From a virus: a stretch of DNA of 22,706 nucleotides. Below, piece by piece: positions 1 to 6,297 of this stretch. Both the position numbers and the translations under genes were made by a program. The DNA lies in IMG/VR virus record IMGVR_UViG_3300035698_010376, positions 1-22,706 of that record. One strand, given 5' to 3'. Below the pieces are notes generated by a model, which saw nothing but the letters and a program-made list of their open reading frames with translations, was not told the DNA's origin and did no database searches. Numbering within the stretch: the first letter of the stretch is position 1; the number at the start of each line of letters is the position of its first letter.

Positions 1-122
1 TCTGGTGACGGGGGCCCTTGATAGGACAGTTCCTTGTCTTCCAATAGTATTCGCGGCTCGAGGCGTGGTTGGTCATCCTTGCCGATCCAGGTCAGTTCCA
101 GCTTTTGCTTTTTCTTGCCCAT
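1..122 (-). CDS. DNA methyltransferase, Type III Mod-like, N-terminal fragment (cut by window edge)
   Basis: Only the first 40 codons are present, read leftward from an ATG at 122 and running off the window. The peptide begins MGKKKQKLELTWIGKDD and continues through QPRLEPRILLEDKELSY. From memory, this opening (KQKLELTWIGK followed by RLEPRILLED) is characteristic of site-specific adenine DNA methyltransferases of the Type III Mod or related family. In those proteins the DPPYNTG catalytic motif lies roughly 50 residues further on, outside this window. A GGAG sequence sits 6 bases before the start. The product would modify DNA in the cytoplasm, either as phage self-protection against restriction or as part of a restriction-modification pair. 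Neither the catalytic motif nor a restriction partner can be seen, so activity and pairing are unknown. It is transcribed away from the structural genes. Confidence 0.68.
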   Translation of the reverse strand, partial: MGKKKQKLELTWIGKDDQPRLEPRILLEDKELSYQGPPSP

Positions 123-218
123 TATACTCCAAGTCTAGCGCGGCACCCTCAGGGAAAAGGTGGTCCTCGCCCCTGCTGGGCAGCAAGTTCCAGTTTTTGC
201 TGTGGTCTGGCAACCGGG

Positions 219-236
219 TTGACTCGGGGGAGTCAA
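219..236. repeat. Perfect 7-bp inverted repeat (hairpin or operator)
   Basis: TTGACTC and GAGTCAA flank a GGGG loop, giving a perfect 7-bp stem in the 121-base gap (123-243) between the leftward small gene and the methyltransferase start. No T-run follows on either strand, so it is not a convincing intrinsic terminator. It could be an operator or an RNA hairpin in the leader of the methyltransferase gene. Nothing else is recognised in this gap apart from the methyltransferase ribosome-binding site. Confidence 0.4.
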
Positions 237-243
237 AGGTGCG

Positions 244-492
244 TTAGTTAACCCAATTCTTCAAATAGGTAATGGAGGCTTCAAGAGACATGTCCTTTTG
301 AGTGACAGTGCGAGCTACTTGCTTAAGAATAACCTCGAGCTCCATTTCGCGAGCGCTTTTAGATGGAGCTGCCGTTGCGGCTTTGACTGGCATCTTCGGT
401 GCTGTCGGTGCTGTCACTGCCTCCGAGGACGAGCGTTTCTCTGTATCTGAGGTTTTCGTCGCTGAGCTGCCCGATTTCTTCTTTGTAGCCAT
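244..492 (-). CDS. Small hypothetical protein, low-complexity N-terminus (82 aa)
   Basis: An ATG at 492 is preceded by a strong AGGAGAG ribosome-binding site at about 7 bases, which supports this start. The protein starts MATKKKSGSSATKT. Residues 1-45 are rich in Lys, Ser, Thr, Ala and Pro and look disordered. Residues 47-82 (from AREMELEVILKQ to the end) are probably helical and charged. No family is recognised. The 5' half of the gene overlaps the end of the preceding leftward gene by 134 bases in a different frame. It could be co-transcribed with the methyltransferase downstream. The strong ribosome-binding site makes this the better supported of the overlapping pair. Confidence 0.65.
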   Translation of the reverse strand: MATKKKSGSSATKTSDTEKRSSSEAVTAPTAPKMPVKAATAAPSKSAREMELEVILKQVARTVTQKDMSLEASITYLKNWVN

Positions 493-592
493 TAATCTCT
501 CCTATGAGTTTCTTGATGAGCTTGTACAGCTCAGCGGTTCGGATGTTCACATCGCAGATATTGTCGAGACCCTTAAGTGCTTCGTCATCCAT
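359..592 (-). CDS. Small coiled-coil hypothetical protein (77 aa)
   Basis: Leftward gene starting MDDEALKGLDNICDV. Residues 8-50 have heptad-like spacing of Leu and Ile (IRTAELYKLIKKLIGEINGY) and are predicted to form a coiled coil. Residues 55-77 are Ser/Asp/Thr-rich and look disordered. An AGGGG sequence lies only 1 base before the ATG, closer than optimal, so translation may be weak. A TTG in the same frame at 628 is another possible start. The disordered tail is encoded in DNA that also encodes the start of the next leftward gene in another frame. The frame also extends upstream to an ATG at 742, but that would run antisense through the rightward gene starting at 642. Function unknown. 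Confidence 0.5.
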   Translation of the reverse strand: MDDEALKGLDNICDVNIRTAELYKLIKKLIGEINGYKEEIGQLSDENLRYRETLVLGGSDSTDSTEDASQSRNGSSI

Positions 593-597
593 ACCCC

Positions 598-632
598 TAG
601 CTTGACTTAGTGTCTGAACCAGTGTCAAGCTA
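598..632. promoter_or_regulatory. Nested inverted and direct repeats in the divergent intergenic region
   Basis: TAGCTTGAC at 598-606 and GTCAAGCTA at 624-632 form a perfect 9-bp inverted repeat around a 17-base centre. Within and beside the centre, AGTGTC occurs twice as a direct repeat (609-614 and 621-626). On the minus strand the right arm gives a consensus TTGACA at 628-623, but no good -10 box lies at the correct distance. The site lies between divergent transcription units, so an operator for a dimeric repressor or activator controlling one or both directions is the simplest reading. This is inferred from position and symmetry only. Confidence 0.42.
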
Positions 633-643
633 CTACATGTAGT
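632..643. promoter_or_regulatory. 12-bp perfect palindrome over the start of the first rightward gene
   Basis: ACTACATGTAGT is a perfect 12-bp palindrome whose last two bases are the first two bases of the GTG start codon at 642. It abuts the 9-bp inverted repeat on its left. It could be a second binding site, or a small hairpin that limits ribosome access to that start. No ribosome-binding site is evident upstream of the start. Confidence 0.35.
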
Positions 644-1061
644 GGTTTCATGTGGAAAGTGTAGTAATTTGCTTGAGGCCACCGAGTCCTGTGAAGTCTG
701 CGCTGAGTTTAAGACGCATGCCGTCATACGGAAGCAGGGCATGAGCTTGAGTGATACCGCCGAGGAACTCCTTGAGGATTTGAAGGTTCAGCAGAAACTC
801 ATCCGTGCAGAGATGGAAGAAGCAGACGGTCGCAACCCAGAGCTTGAGAAAGCGTTGTCCTTGGTTGGCAGAACCATGACGATGCTGCTCAAAGAATGCC
901 GGGCCTATCACAAGGAAAACAGGAGTGCGGTTCGCAACCTGACCAATGACCAGAAGGCTATCGCCTTGATTGAGACTTACCGTCGATGGCCATCCGAGAT
1001 GCAACGACAGACACTGCAACGCTTAACGAGAATCTATAACGGGGAGCAATATGCCAGCTGA
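642..1061 (+). CDS. Zinc-ribbon-like small protein; possible small terminase subunit
   Basis: The 139-residue protein begins with GTG and carries CGKC at residues 4-7 and CEVC at 17-20. This paired CxxC arrangement could bind zinc. The rest (residues 34-139) is highly helical and charged, with LLEDLKVQQKLIRAEM and a C-terminal helix QRQTLQRLTRIYNGEQ. No obvious ribosome-binding site precedes 642, and ATG 741 (MSLSD) is an alternative start that would remove the CxxC pairs. The first gene of the rightward operon, three genes before the large terminase, is a common place for the DNA-recognising small terminase subunit. That role is inferred from position and helicity, not homology. The stop overlaps the next gene's start by 11 bases. 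Confidence 0.7.
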   Translation: MVSCGKCSNLLEATESCEVCAEFKTHAVIRKQGMSLSDTAEELLEDLKVQQKLIRAEMEEADGRNPELEKALSLVGRTMTMLLKECRAYHKENRSAVRNLTNDQKAIALIETYRRWPSEMQRQTLQRLTRIYNGEQYAS

Positions 1062-1569
1062 CATCAACATCAGAACCATTGGCGGCAAAGACGATGAGGC
1101 TAGGGCCTTTGTCGGTCACGCCGCATGGATGACCATGAGAGACTCTAACTGGTCGGGGCCCATCGACGTTGACCAGCGCTACGACATCTATCGAGGCATT
1201 TGTAACTCTATGCTTGATGCTGGCATCGGTCGTGTAGCCACAGCCGTGGGCGCTCCTGGTGTGTTCTTGGGTTTTGCGCTGGGCGAGAAGGTGGCCTTGA
1301 AGACCGAGACGGCTCAGGTGCTTCACCTCATCTACGTAAAGAAGGCCTTTCGCGGTTACGGCATTGGCACGAAGCTAGTCAACTCACTAGATATCGATTA
1401 CAGCCGGAAGCTTTGCTACACCTTTCGCCCTCACGGCACCATCGGTGAGCTGCTCAAAAAGTTTCACAAGGCAAAGCACAGGCCAGCGCTAATGCGTCAC
1501 AAGTTCGACATGTCAAACCCTATTCCAGAAAGAAAACGTGACGATAAGACATCGCGGACTACTCATTGA
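1051..1569 (+). CDS. GNAT-family N-acetyltransferase
   Basis: 172 residues. The GNAT motif A is clear: LIYVKKAFRGYGIGTKLV (residues about 93-110), with the acetyl-CoA-binding R-G-x-G-x-G pattern after a beta strand. The upstream strand VFLGFALGEK fits beta-4 of the fold. The GNAT family transfers an acetyl group from acetyl-CoA to an amine on a small molecule or protein. The substrate here cannot be told. The C-terminus (HKAKHRPALMRHKF onward) is basic. ATG 1051 follows a GGGGAG ribosome-binding site and overlaps the preceding gene's stop, so it is translated within the packaging operon. GNAT genes occur in many phages, but a place between a possible small terminase and the large terminase is notable. 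Confidence 0.82.
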   Translation: MPADINIRTIGGKDDEARAFVGHAAWMTMRDSNWSGPIDVDQRYDIYRGICNSMLDAGIGRVATAVGAPGVFLGFALGEKVALKTETAQVLHLIYVKKAFRGYGIGTKLVNSLDIDYSRKLCYTFRPHGTIGELLKKFHKAKHRPALMRHKFDMSNPIPERKRDDKTSRTTH

Positions 1570-1882
1570 GTCCATTCAGTTCGCTGACCAACGTGAAGCA
1601 CTGCAGATAGCTGACTGCCGAGGCGCCGCTTGGCACACACAGAACAGCAATTTCGACATCTACTATAATTTTGAAGACCGCCTCTACCTAGTGGTCACCG
1701 CTGAAGGATTTCTCTCTAAGTGTTTCCATCCTGACAAAGTCATCTCGTTTGTCCCGCTCTCCGTGCACAAGGTAACTGCCAAAGAGGTGCCGTTTGATCG
1801 TGGCCAAGTTCGCAAGATGCTAGCCACTGACTACATCACTAAATCCACAGCTGCCAAACTATCGGCGGACATCAGTGATTAA
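1538..1882 (+). CDS. Hypothetical protein before the large terminase (114 aa)
   Basis: Starts with GTG at 1538, with a modest AGAAAG-type ribosome-binding site, overlapping the acetyltransferase gene by 32 bases and the large terminase start by 8. Residues 30-75 look beta-rich (FDIYYNFEDRLYLVVTAEGF); the C-terminus (residues 85-114) looks helical. Only two cysteines are present, far apart, so a metal site is unlikely. No family is recognised. Its place directly before the large terminase in a tightly overlapping operon suggests a packaging or packaging-regulation role, but nothing in the sequence proves this. Confidence 0.72.
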   Translation: MTIRHRGLLIESIQFADQREALQIADCRGAAWHTQNSNFDIYYNFEDRLYLVVTAEGFLSKCFHPDKVISFVPLSVHKVTAKEVPFDRGQVRKMLATDYITKSTAAKLSADISD

Positions 1883-3416
1883 CGAAGAGTATTTCTTTGA
1901 CCACCTCTATGGTGAACTGGCTGGCGCGTCTGAAGAAGCCTACAAGAAGAAGGCGCAAATCCTACGTAAGCGCCTCACCAAATTTCAGCTAGATTTTATC
2001 AATGACCCTTGCCGCAAAAAGAGCGTCCTATGCCCACGCCGTGCCGGCAAATCTTTTTCCATTATCTACTACGCGCTTATCAGGGCCTTGGAAAAGCCTG
2101 GGGCCACCGTTTGCCTAGGAACGCTCACACGAACGTCTGCTCGCCGGATTATGTGGTCAGGAGAGGATGGCCTTGTTGCTCTGTGTAAACAACTTGAGCT
2201 CAAAGCGCATATCCACCACACCAACCTTGAGATTACATTAGACAATGGCTCACGCATTTGGCTCACTGGCTGCCAAACTGTTTCCGAGATTGAGAAAATT
2301 CGTGGACTGGCCTTCGACCTATTCCTGCTTGACGAGTGCAAGTCGTTTGCGCCCAAGACAATCAGCTACCTCATTCGTGAAGTAGTTCAGCCCACCCTCA
2401 ATGACCGAATGGGGACCATGGTACTTGCAGGTACACCAGGACACGTACTTGCTGGCGAGTTCTATCAGGCCACCAGTCCCGACATTCCCGCCAAGGGCAA
2501 TGAAGAGAAACCAGCGGTCAGGACCTACCGCAAGCGCGGTCTCTGGAAGAAGGGTAAGCCGTTTAGATGGTCGTTTCATACTTGGAGCGTCCAAGAGAAC
2601 ACTGAGATGCCTCACCTTTGGAGTGCGATGCTCGAAGATAAGAAGGCCTACGGTTGGGCCGACGACAATCCGATTTGGATACGTGAGTCCTTAGGTAGAT
2701 GGGTCGCTTCTGACGATTTGCGCATCTATCGGTTCGATGAAACCAGGAACACCTACTTCCCTGCCGAGAACAGCAATGAAGCACGCGGACTACCAGCTGA
2801 GCATGGTCCCTATCACTTCATGGCTGGCATGGACCTTGGCTTCGAGGATGATTTTGCGATTGTAGTGCTGGCCTACTCTGATTACGACGACAAACTGTAC
2901 GAAGTCGAAACCTATAAGTCTCCTCACCTCATCGTCAGCCAAATGGCCCGTGTCATGCGCAGCTTTGATGACAAATACGACTTAGAGCTAATCGTTGGTG
3001 ATACTGGTGGTCTTGGCAAGGCAATCATTGAAGAAATGAACGCGAAGCACGGCCTCAACATTATTGCGGCTGAGAAAACGAAAAAAAGAGACTATATTGA
3101 GCTGATGAATTCTGACCTTGTTGATGGACGCATCCTGCTCCGCCCAAACTCAGAGCTGGCTGAAGAAATGCAGTTTTTGATGTGGAAGGATGAGCGAAAA
3201 CTAGCTGAAGACCAAGGTTGCGCAAATCATGCGTGTGACGCCGCTCTGTACATCTGGCGGTTCTCTCAGCATTACTTTTTCAGAGACAGAACTCGCTCAT
3301 TGGCTCCTGGTTCAGCAGAGTATTTAGAAGCGCAACAAGACAAAGAGCTTCAAAGATTAGACGAAGAAGCGCTGGCCGGTGATGGCGGCAGTTGGCTTGA
3401 GCGAGTGTGTAGGTAA
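1875..3416 (+). CDS. terL: Terminase large subunit (packaging ATPase and nuclease)
   Basis: 513 residues, a usual length for TerL. The ATPase domain shows Walker A CPRRAGKS (53-60), Walker B FDLFLLDE with acidic residues D153 and E154 (147-154), and coupling motif LAGTPG (184-189). The RNase H-like nuclease domain has its expected acidic residues at D320 (AGMDLGF), D376 (VGDTGG) and D455 (NHACDAAL). The enzyme docks on the portal, pumps DNA into the prohead with ATP and cuts concatemers. The start is GTG at 1875, which overlaps the previous stop codon and keeps the operon coupled. The packaging mode (cos, pac or terminal repeats) cannot be told from the protein by eye. Confidence 0.96.
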   Translation: MINEEYFFDHLYGELAGASEEAYKKKAQILRKRLTKFQLDFINDPCRKKSVLCPRRAGKSFSIIYYALIRALEKPGATVCLGTLTRTSARRIMWSGEDGLVALCKQLELKAHIHHTNLEITLDNGSRIWLTGCQTVSEIEKIRGLAFDLFLLDECKSFAPKTISYLIREVVQPTLNDRMGTMVLAGTPGHVLAGEFYQATSPDIPAKGNEEKPAVRTYRKRGLWKKGKPFRWSFHTWSVQENTEMPHLWSAMLEDKKAYGWADDNPIWIRESLGRWVASDDLRIYRFDETRNTYFPAENSNEARGLPAEHGPYHFMAGMDLGFEDDFAIVVLAYSDYDDKLYEVETYKSPHLIVSQMARVMRSFDDKYDLELIVGDTGGLGKAIIEEMNAKHGLNIIAAEKTKKRDYIELMNSDLVDGRILLRPNSELAEEMQFLMWKDERKLAEDQGCANHACDAALYIWRFSQHYFFRDRTRSLAPGSAEYLEAQQDKELQRLDEEALAGDGGSWLERVCR

Positions 3417-3533
3417 ATGATCACCACTTGCAAAATGTCATTCGATGCCCGTATATTGGACGGGATGATAAACCCAGACATCAATGAGTTGATGACAGTC
3501 GCTGCAATCGCAGTGTCTTGTCTCCTTGTCTGA
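3417..3533 (+). CDS. Small ORF between large terminase and portal (38 aa)
   Basis: An ATG begins on the base after the large-terminase stop and runs 38 codons to a TGA at 3531-3533, overlapping the portal start by 8 bases. It therefore fills the only gap between these two genes exactly. The product starts MITTCKMSFDARILDG and ends in a short hydrophobic stretch (VAAIAVSCLLV). A weak AGGT precedes the start. It could be a real micro-protein, or it could serve only to couple translation to the portal gene, which starts with TTG and lacks a ribosome-binding site of its own. No family is recognised. Confidence 0.45.
   Translation: MITTCKMSFDARILDGMINPDINELMTVAAIAVSCLLV
3428..3457 (+). promoter_or_regulatory. 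Candidate sigma70-like promoter before the portal gene
   Basis: TTGCAA (3428-3433) and TATATT (3452-3457) are 18 bases apart, matching 4 of 6 and 5 of 6 consensus positions. The site lies in the terminase-portal interval and could give separate expression of the head genes. Such matches occur by chance, and the small ORF covers the same bases. Confidence 0.25.
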
Positions 3534-5340
3534 TTTCTGGTGGAACATACCCAAACCACACGCTGAGATTACTCGGTATGTGCAAGAGCTACGTCAAAGA
3601 CAGCTCGGGCTTGTTGAAACTCGCGACCGTTGCGAACGGCTCTATTCATTATCCTCTCAAAGAGACACCGCCGCAGAGCAAGCCCTATGGAGCGTTAACC
3701 ACAACCTGGTAAAGGCAGCAATTGATACCGCTTCGGCGATGATTGCCAAGTCACACGCCAAGCCTTCACTGATTTCAAGAGGCGGCGACTTCAGCACCAA
3801 ACGCACCGTTAAAACATTAGACCAGTTCCTTTCTGGTCTTTTTCGCTCTGAGTATGTCCACGACAAACAGGTCGATATGTTCTTCGATGCCTGCATCTAC
3901 GGCACTGGTTGCATGAAGATTGTAGCTAGCAGTGATGGGGTTGAGTTTGAGCGAGTACCTATCTCCGACATCGTAATAGATGAGCGCGAGTGCAAGGCCA
4001 GCCACAGAAACCTCCATCAACTTCACCAAGTGATGACGGTCGACAGAGAGCGCTTGGCCGCTGACTACCCAAACAAACGCAAAACCATCATGGGTGCCAC
4101 AGAAGCCCCAGAAGACTTGAACGACATGGAGACCGAGCGCAAGGTCGATATGGTCGAAGTCATCGAGTCTTTCTCGTTGCCAATGGGTAAGAGGGACAAG
4201 AAAGGCTACAAGCCTGGTCGTCATGTCATATCCGTGAGCTCCGGTATCCTCTTTGACGAAGAGTGGAATGACCCGTTCCCTTTTGTGTTTTTCCGTTGGT
4301 CAACGATGCCGCACGGTTTCTGGGGGCAAGGCATTGCTCGTGAGCTTGCTGGTCATCAGCTACGTATTGATAGACTCATCGACCACATTCACGAGATGCA
4401 AGACAAGGTCGCCTACCCGCGAATCTTCATCCCCCAATCCACAAACATTCAACCACAGCACATCAAAGAAGTTGGCGGCGTCAAAATGATTCCGATGAAG
4501 GGAACGCAACCTCCCATCTTCATGACCCCGGCTGCAGTGTCCCCGGAAATCTACCAAGCCTTTGACCAGCTATGGACATCAGGTTTTGAGCAGATTGGCA
4601 TTTCCCAGCTGTCAGCAACCTCCACTAAACCGGCAGGAATTGAGTCTGGCCGTGCGCTGCGTGAGCTCAACACAATTGAGAGTGGACGTTTCTCTCAGCA
4701 ATCCCGACGCTTTGAGTTAACCACCATTGAGCTGGCGGAGCGAACGCTTGAAGCAATGGAGCGACTTGATGGCTCAGGTGACGACATTGAAGTTACTTAC
4801 CTAGAATGGGAAGGTGCTAAGAAGATTGACTGGAAGACAGTTAAGACCAACCGCGAAAACTTTGTAATTCAGGTAGCCGCTTCTTCTATTGCGTCGATGA
4901 CACCATCAGGCCGAATCGAGACCGTCACTGATTGGGTTAACGCCCAAATGATTACCGACCCCAAGGTTGCGATGAAGCTTATCGACAACCCGGACCTGGA
5001 AGGTGAGTCTGAGCTTGAGACCGCTCACATCAAAAACGTAGACCGAACGATTGAACGTCTACTTGATTTAGAGCGACTCGCCCCTGACCCACTTCAAGAC
5101 TTAAAATTATTAGCGGCAAAAACGCAGGCCGCGTATCTCATGGCAACCGACGGAGGAGCCAAACCAGAGATATTAGCGAACTTGAGACGTTTTGTTGTGG
5201 CGACACAGCAAATGCTTCAACCGCCAATGCCACCGCCTCAGCCTGGGGCACCTCCTATGGATCAAGGAGCCGTACCACCTCAAGAAGTACCACCAGAGGC
5301 AGCAGTTCCACCGGAGATGGTAAATGGACCAACTAACTGA
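3526..5340 (+). CDS. Portal protein
   Basis: 604 residues, directly after the large terminase, and followed by scaffold and capsid genes. The central region, with ELAGHQLRIDRLIDHIHEM, ISQLSATSTKPAGIESGRALRELNTIESGRF (residues about 365-395) and long following helices, matches the clip/stem/wing organisation of podovirus-type portals as I know them. The dodecameric portal sits at one capsid vertex, seeds head assembly, docks the terminase and later binds the adaptor. The last 44 residues are Pro/Gln-rich and probably disordered. The likely start is TTG at 3526 (MSDFWWNIPKP), with no evident ribosome-binding site, so translation may be coupled to the small ORF that ends at 3533. The length is typical for podovirus portals. 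Confidence 0.9.
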   Translation: MSDFWWNIPKPHAEITRYVQELRQRQLGLVETRDRCERLYSLSSQRDTAAEQALWSVNHNLVKAAIDTASAMIAKSHAKPSLISRGGDFSTKRTVKTLDQFLSGLFRSEYVHDKQVDMFFDACIYGTGCMKIVASSDGVEFERVPISDIVIDERECKASHRNLHQLHQVMTVDRERLAADYPNKRKTIMGATEAPEDLNDMETERKVDMVEVIESFSLPMGKRDKKGYKPGRHVISVSSGILFDEEWNDPFPFVFFRWSTMPHGFWGQGIARELAGHQLRIDRLIDHIHEMQDKVAYPRIFIPQSTNIQPQHIKEVGGVKMIPMKGTQPPIFMTPAAVSPEIYQAFDQLWTSGFEQIGISQLSATSTKPAGIESGRALRELNTIESGRFSQQSRRFELTTIELAERTLEAMERLDGSGDDIEVTYLEWEGAKKIDWKTVKTNRENFVIQVAASSIASMTPSGRIETVTDWVNAQMITDPKVAMKLIDNPDLEGESELETAHIKNVDRTIERLLDLERLAPDPLQDLKLLAAKTQAAYLMATDGGAKPEILANLRRFVVATQQMLQPPMPPPQPGAPPMDQGAVPPQEVPPEAAVPPEMVNGPTN

Positions 5341-6286
5341 TAACGAAGAGTTCGCACCCGACACAGAAGTCGAAGAAGATTTTTTAAGCGACGACGAAAT
5401 AGTCGCACAAGCCACAGCTGCACTTGGCGGCGATGAAGACGAGGATCAAGAGGAATCACCTGTTGTTAAAACTCGCAAAGTAGAGCACGCTCCAGAACCT
5501 GAGCCGCGTCCCGATGACCACGCTGAGTTCAACGAGCGAGTTCGAGAAGAAGCACGACAACGTGCACTAATTGCTGAAGAACGACGAGGCCTTGAACGTA
5601 TTCAAGAGCAGACGCAGTCTCGTTCACAAGAGATTGACGCAATCGTCGAAGAGAACCAAAGGTACAAACAAGCCTTCCAAGGAGTTCAAGAGAACCCCTA
5701 TCAACTTTTTAAGTCGATGAACTTATCGCAAGGGGATTACACCAAACTTGCTGAAGACATCTACTACATGGCCAATCCAGAGGATGCTCCCAAGGACTAC
5801 GAGCATCGTGTTCGTGGCTCTGAGCGTGATGAATACATTCGTCACTTAGAGCGCTCTATGACTGAGAAGGAAGCCGCCACTATCGCTCGCATTGAGAAGA
5901 TGGAGCAGCGACTCTCTCATGACAAGATTGTTTCTGAAGTCGAGCATGCACTTCGAACAGTCCCAGAAGATTTAGAATTTGTTTCGCGTGAAGCGGAGCA
6001 AGGTTTTGGCGAAGTATCAGAGCAGCTGCTCGGTATTATCGCTCAAGCAAAAGACAACGGCACGTCTATTACAGCGTACGAAGCGGCCGAAATACTCAAT
6101 GAAGCAATGAGTGATGTTACTGAGCACATTAAAAATCAGCACCTAAGAGAACCATCAGCGCCGACAAGAGTTCGTGGCAAAAGCAAAACACTTTCCAACC
6201 ACAGGCTATCGCAGGCGCGTCCAGACCAAGACATTGATGAAATGGATGATGACGAGCTCGTTGCGCACATAGCCTCACAACTTTGA
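5324..6286 (+). CDS. Capsid scaffolding protein
   Basis: 320 residues, very acidic at the N-terminus (residues 1-45) and then mostly charged helix. Residues 65-120 and 165-205 look like coiled coils (RLEEAR-type repeats around RQRALIAEERRGLERIQEQ and HLERSMTEKEAATIARIEKM). Residues 124-148 hold the NPYQLFKSMNLSQGDYTKLAED segment. The C-terminus is basic and then acidic. Scaffolds of tailed phages have this composition and position between portal and major capsid protein. They guide prohead assembly and then leave. No protease motif is visible, so the scaffold may exit intact. The ATG overlaps the portal stop by 17 bases, with GGAG at about 9 bases before the start. Confidence 0.85.
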   Translation: MDQLTDNEEFAPDTEVEEDFLSDDEIVAQATAALGGDEDEDQEESPVVKTRKVEHAPEPEPRPDDHAEFNERVREEARQRALIAEERRGLERIQEQTQSRSQEIDAIVEENQRYKQAFQGVQENPYQLFKSMNLSQGDYTKLAEDIYYMANPEDAPKDYEHRVRGSERDEYIRHLERSMTEKEAATIARIEKMEQRLSHDKIVSEVEHALRTVPEDLEFVSREAEQGFGEVSEQLLGIIAQAKDNGTSITAYEAAEILNEAMSDVTEHIKNQHLREPSAPTRVRGKSKTLSNHRLSQARPDQDIDEMDDDELVAHIASQL

Positions 6287-6297
6287 GGTAATTAAAA

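Noticed and set aside
5-251. Two short rightward ORFs at the left edge
   Set aside because: They run antisense to the methyltransferase start and the small leftward genes, have no ribosome-binding site and have unlikely composition (many Cys, Trp, Arg, Ser).
302-610. 102-residue rightward ORF
   Set aside because: It is antisense to the two leftward small genes, which have better start signals and more protein-like sequence.
3448-3464. Small hairpin CCCGT/ACGGG after the large terminase
   Set aside because: Only 5 bp with a 7-base loop and no following T-run, so not a convincing terminator.
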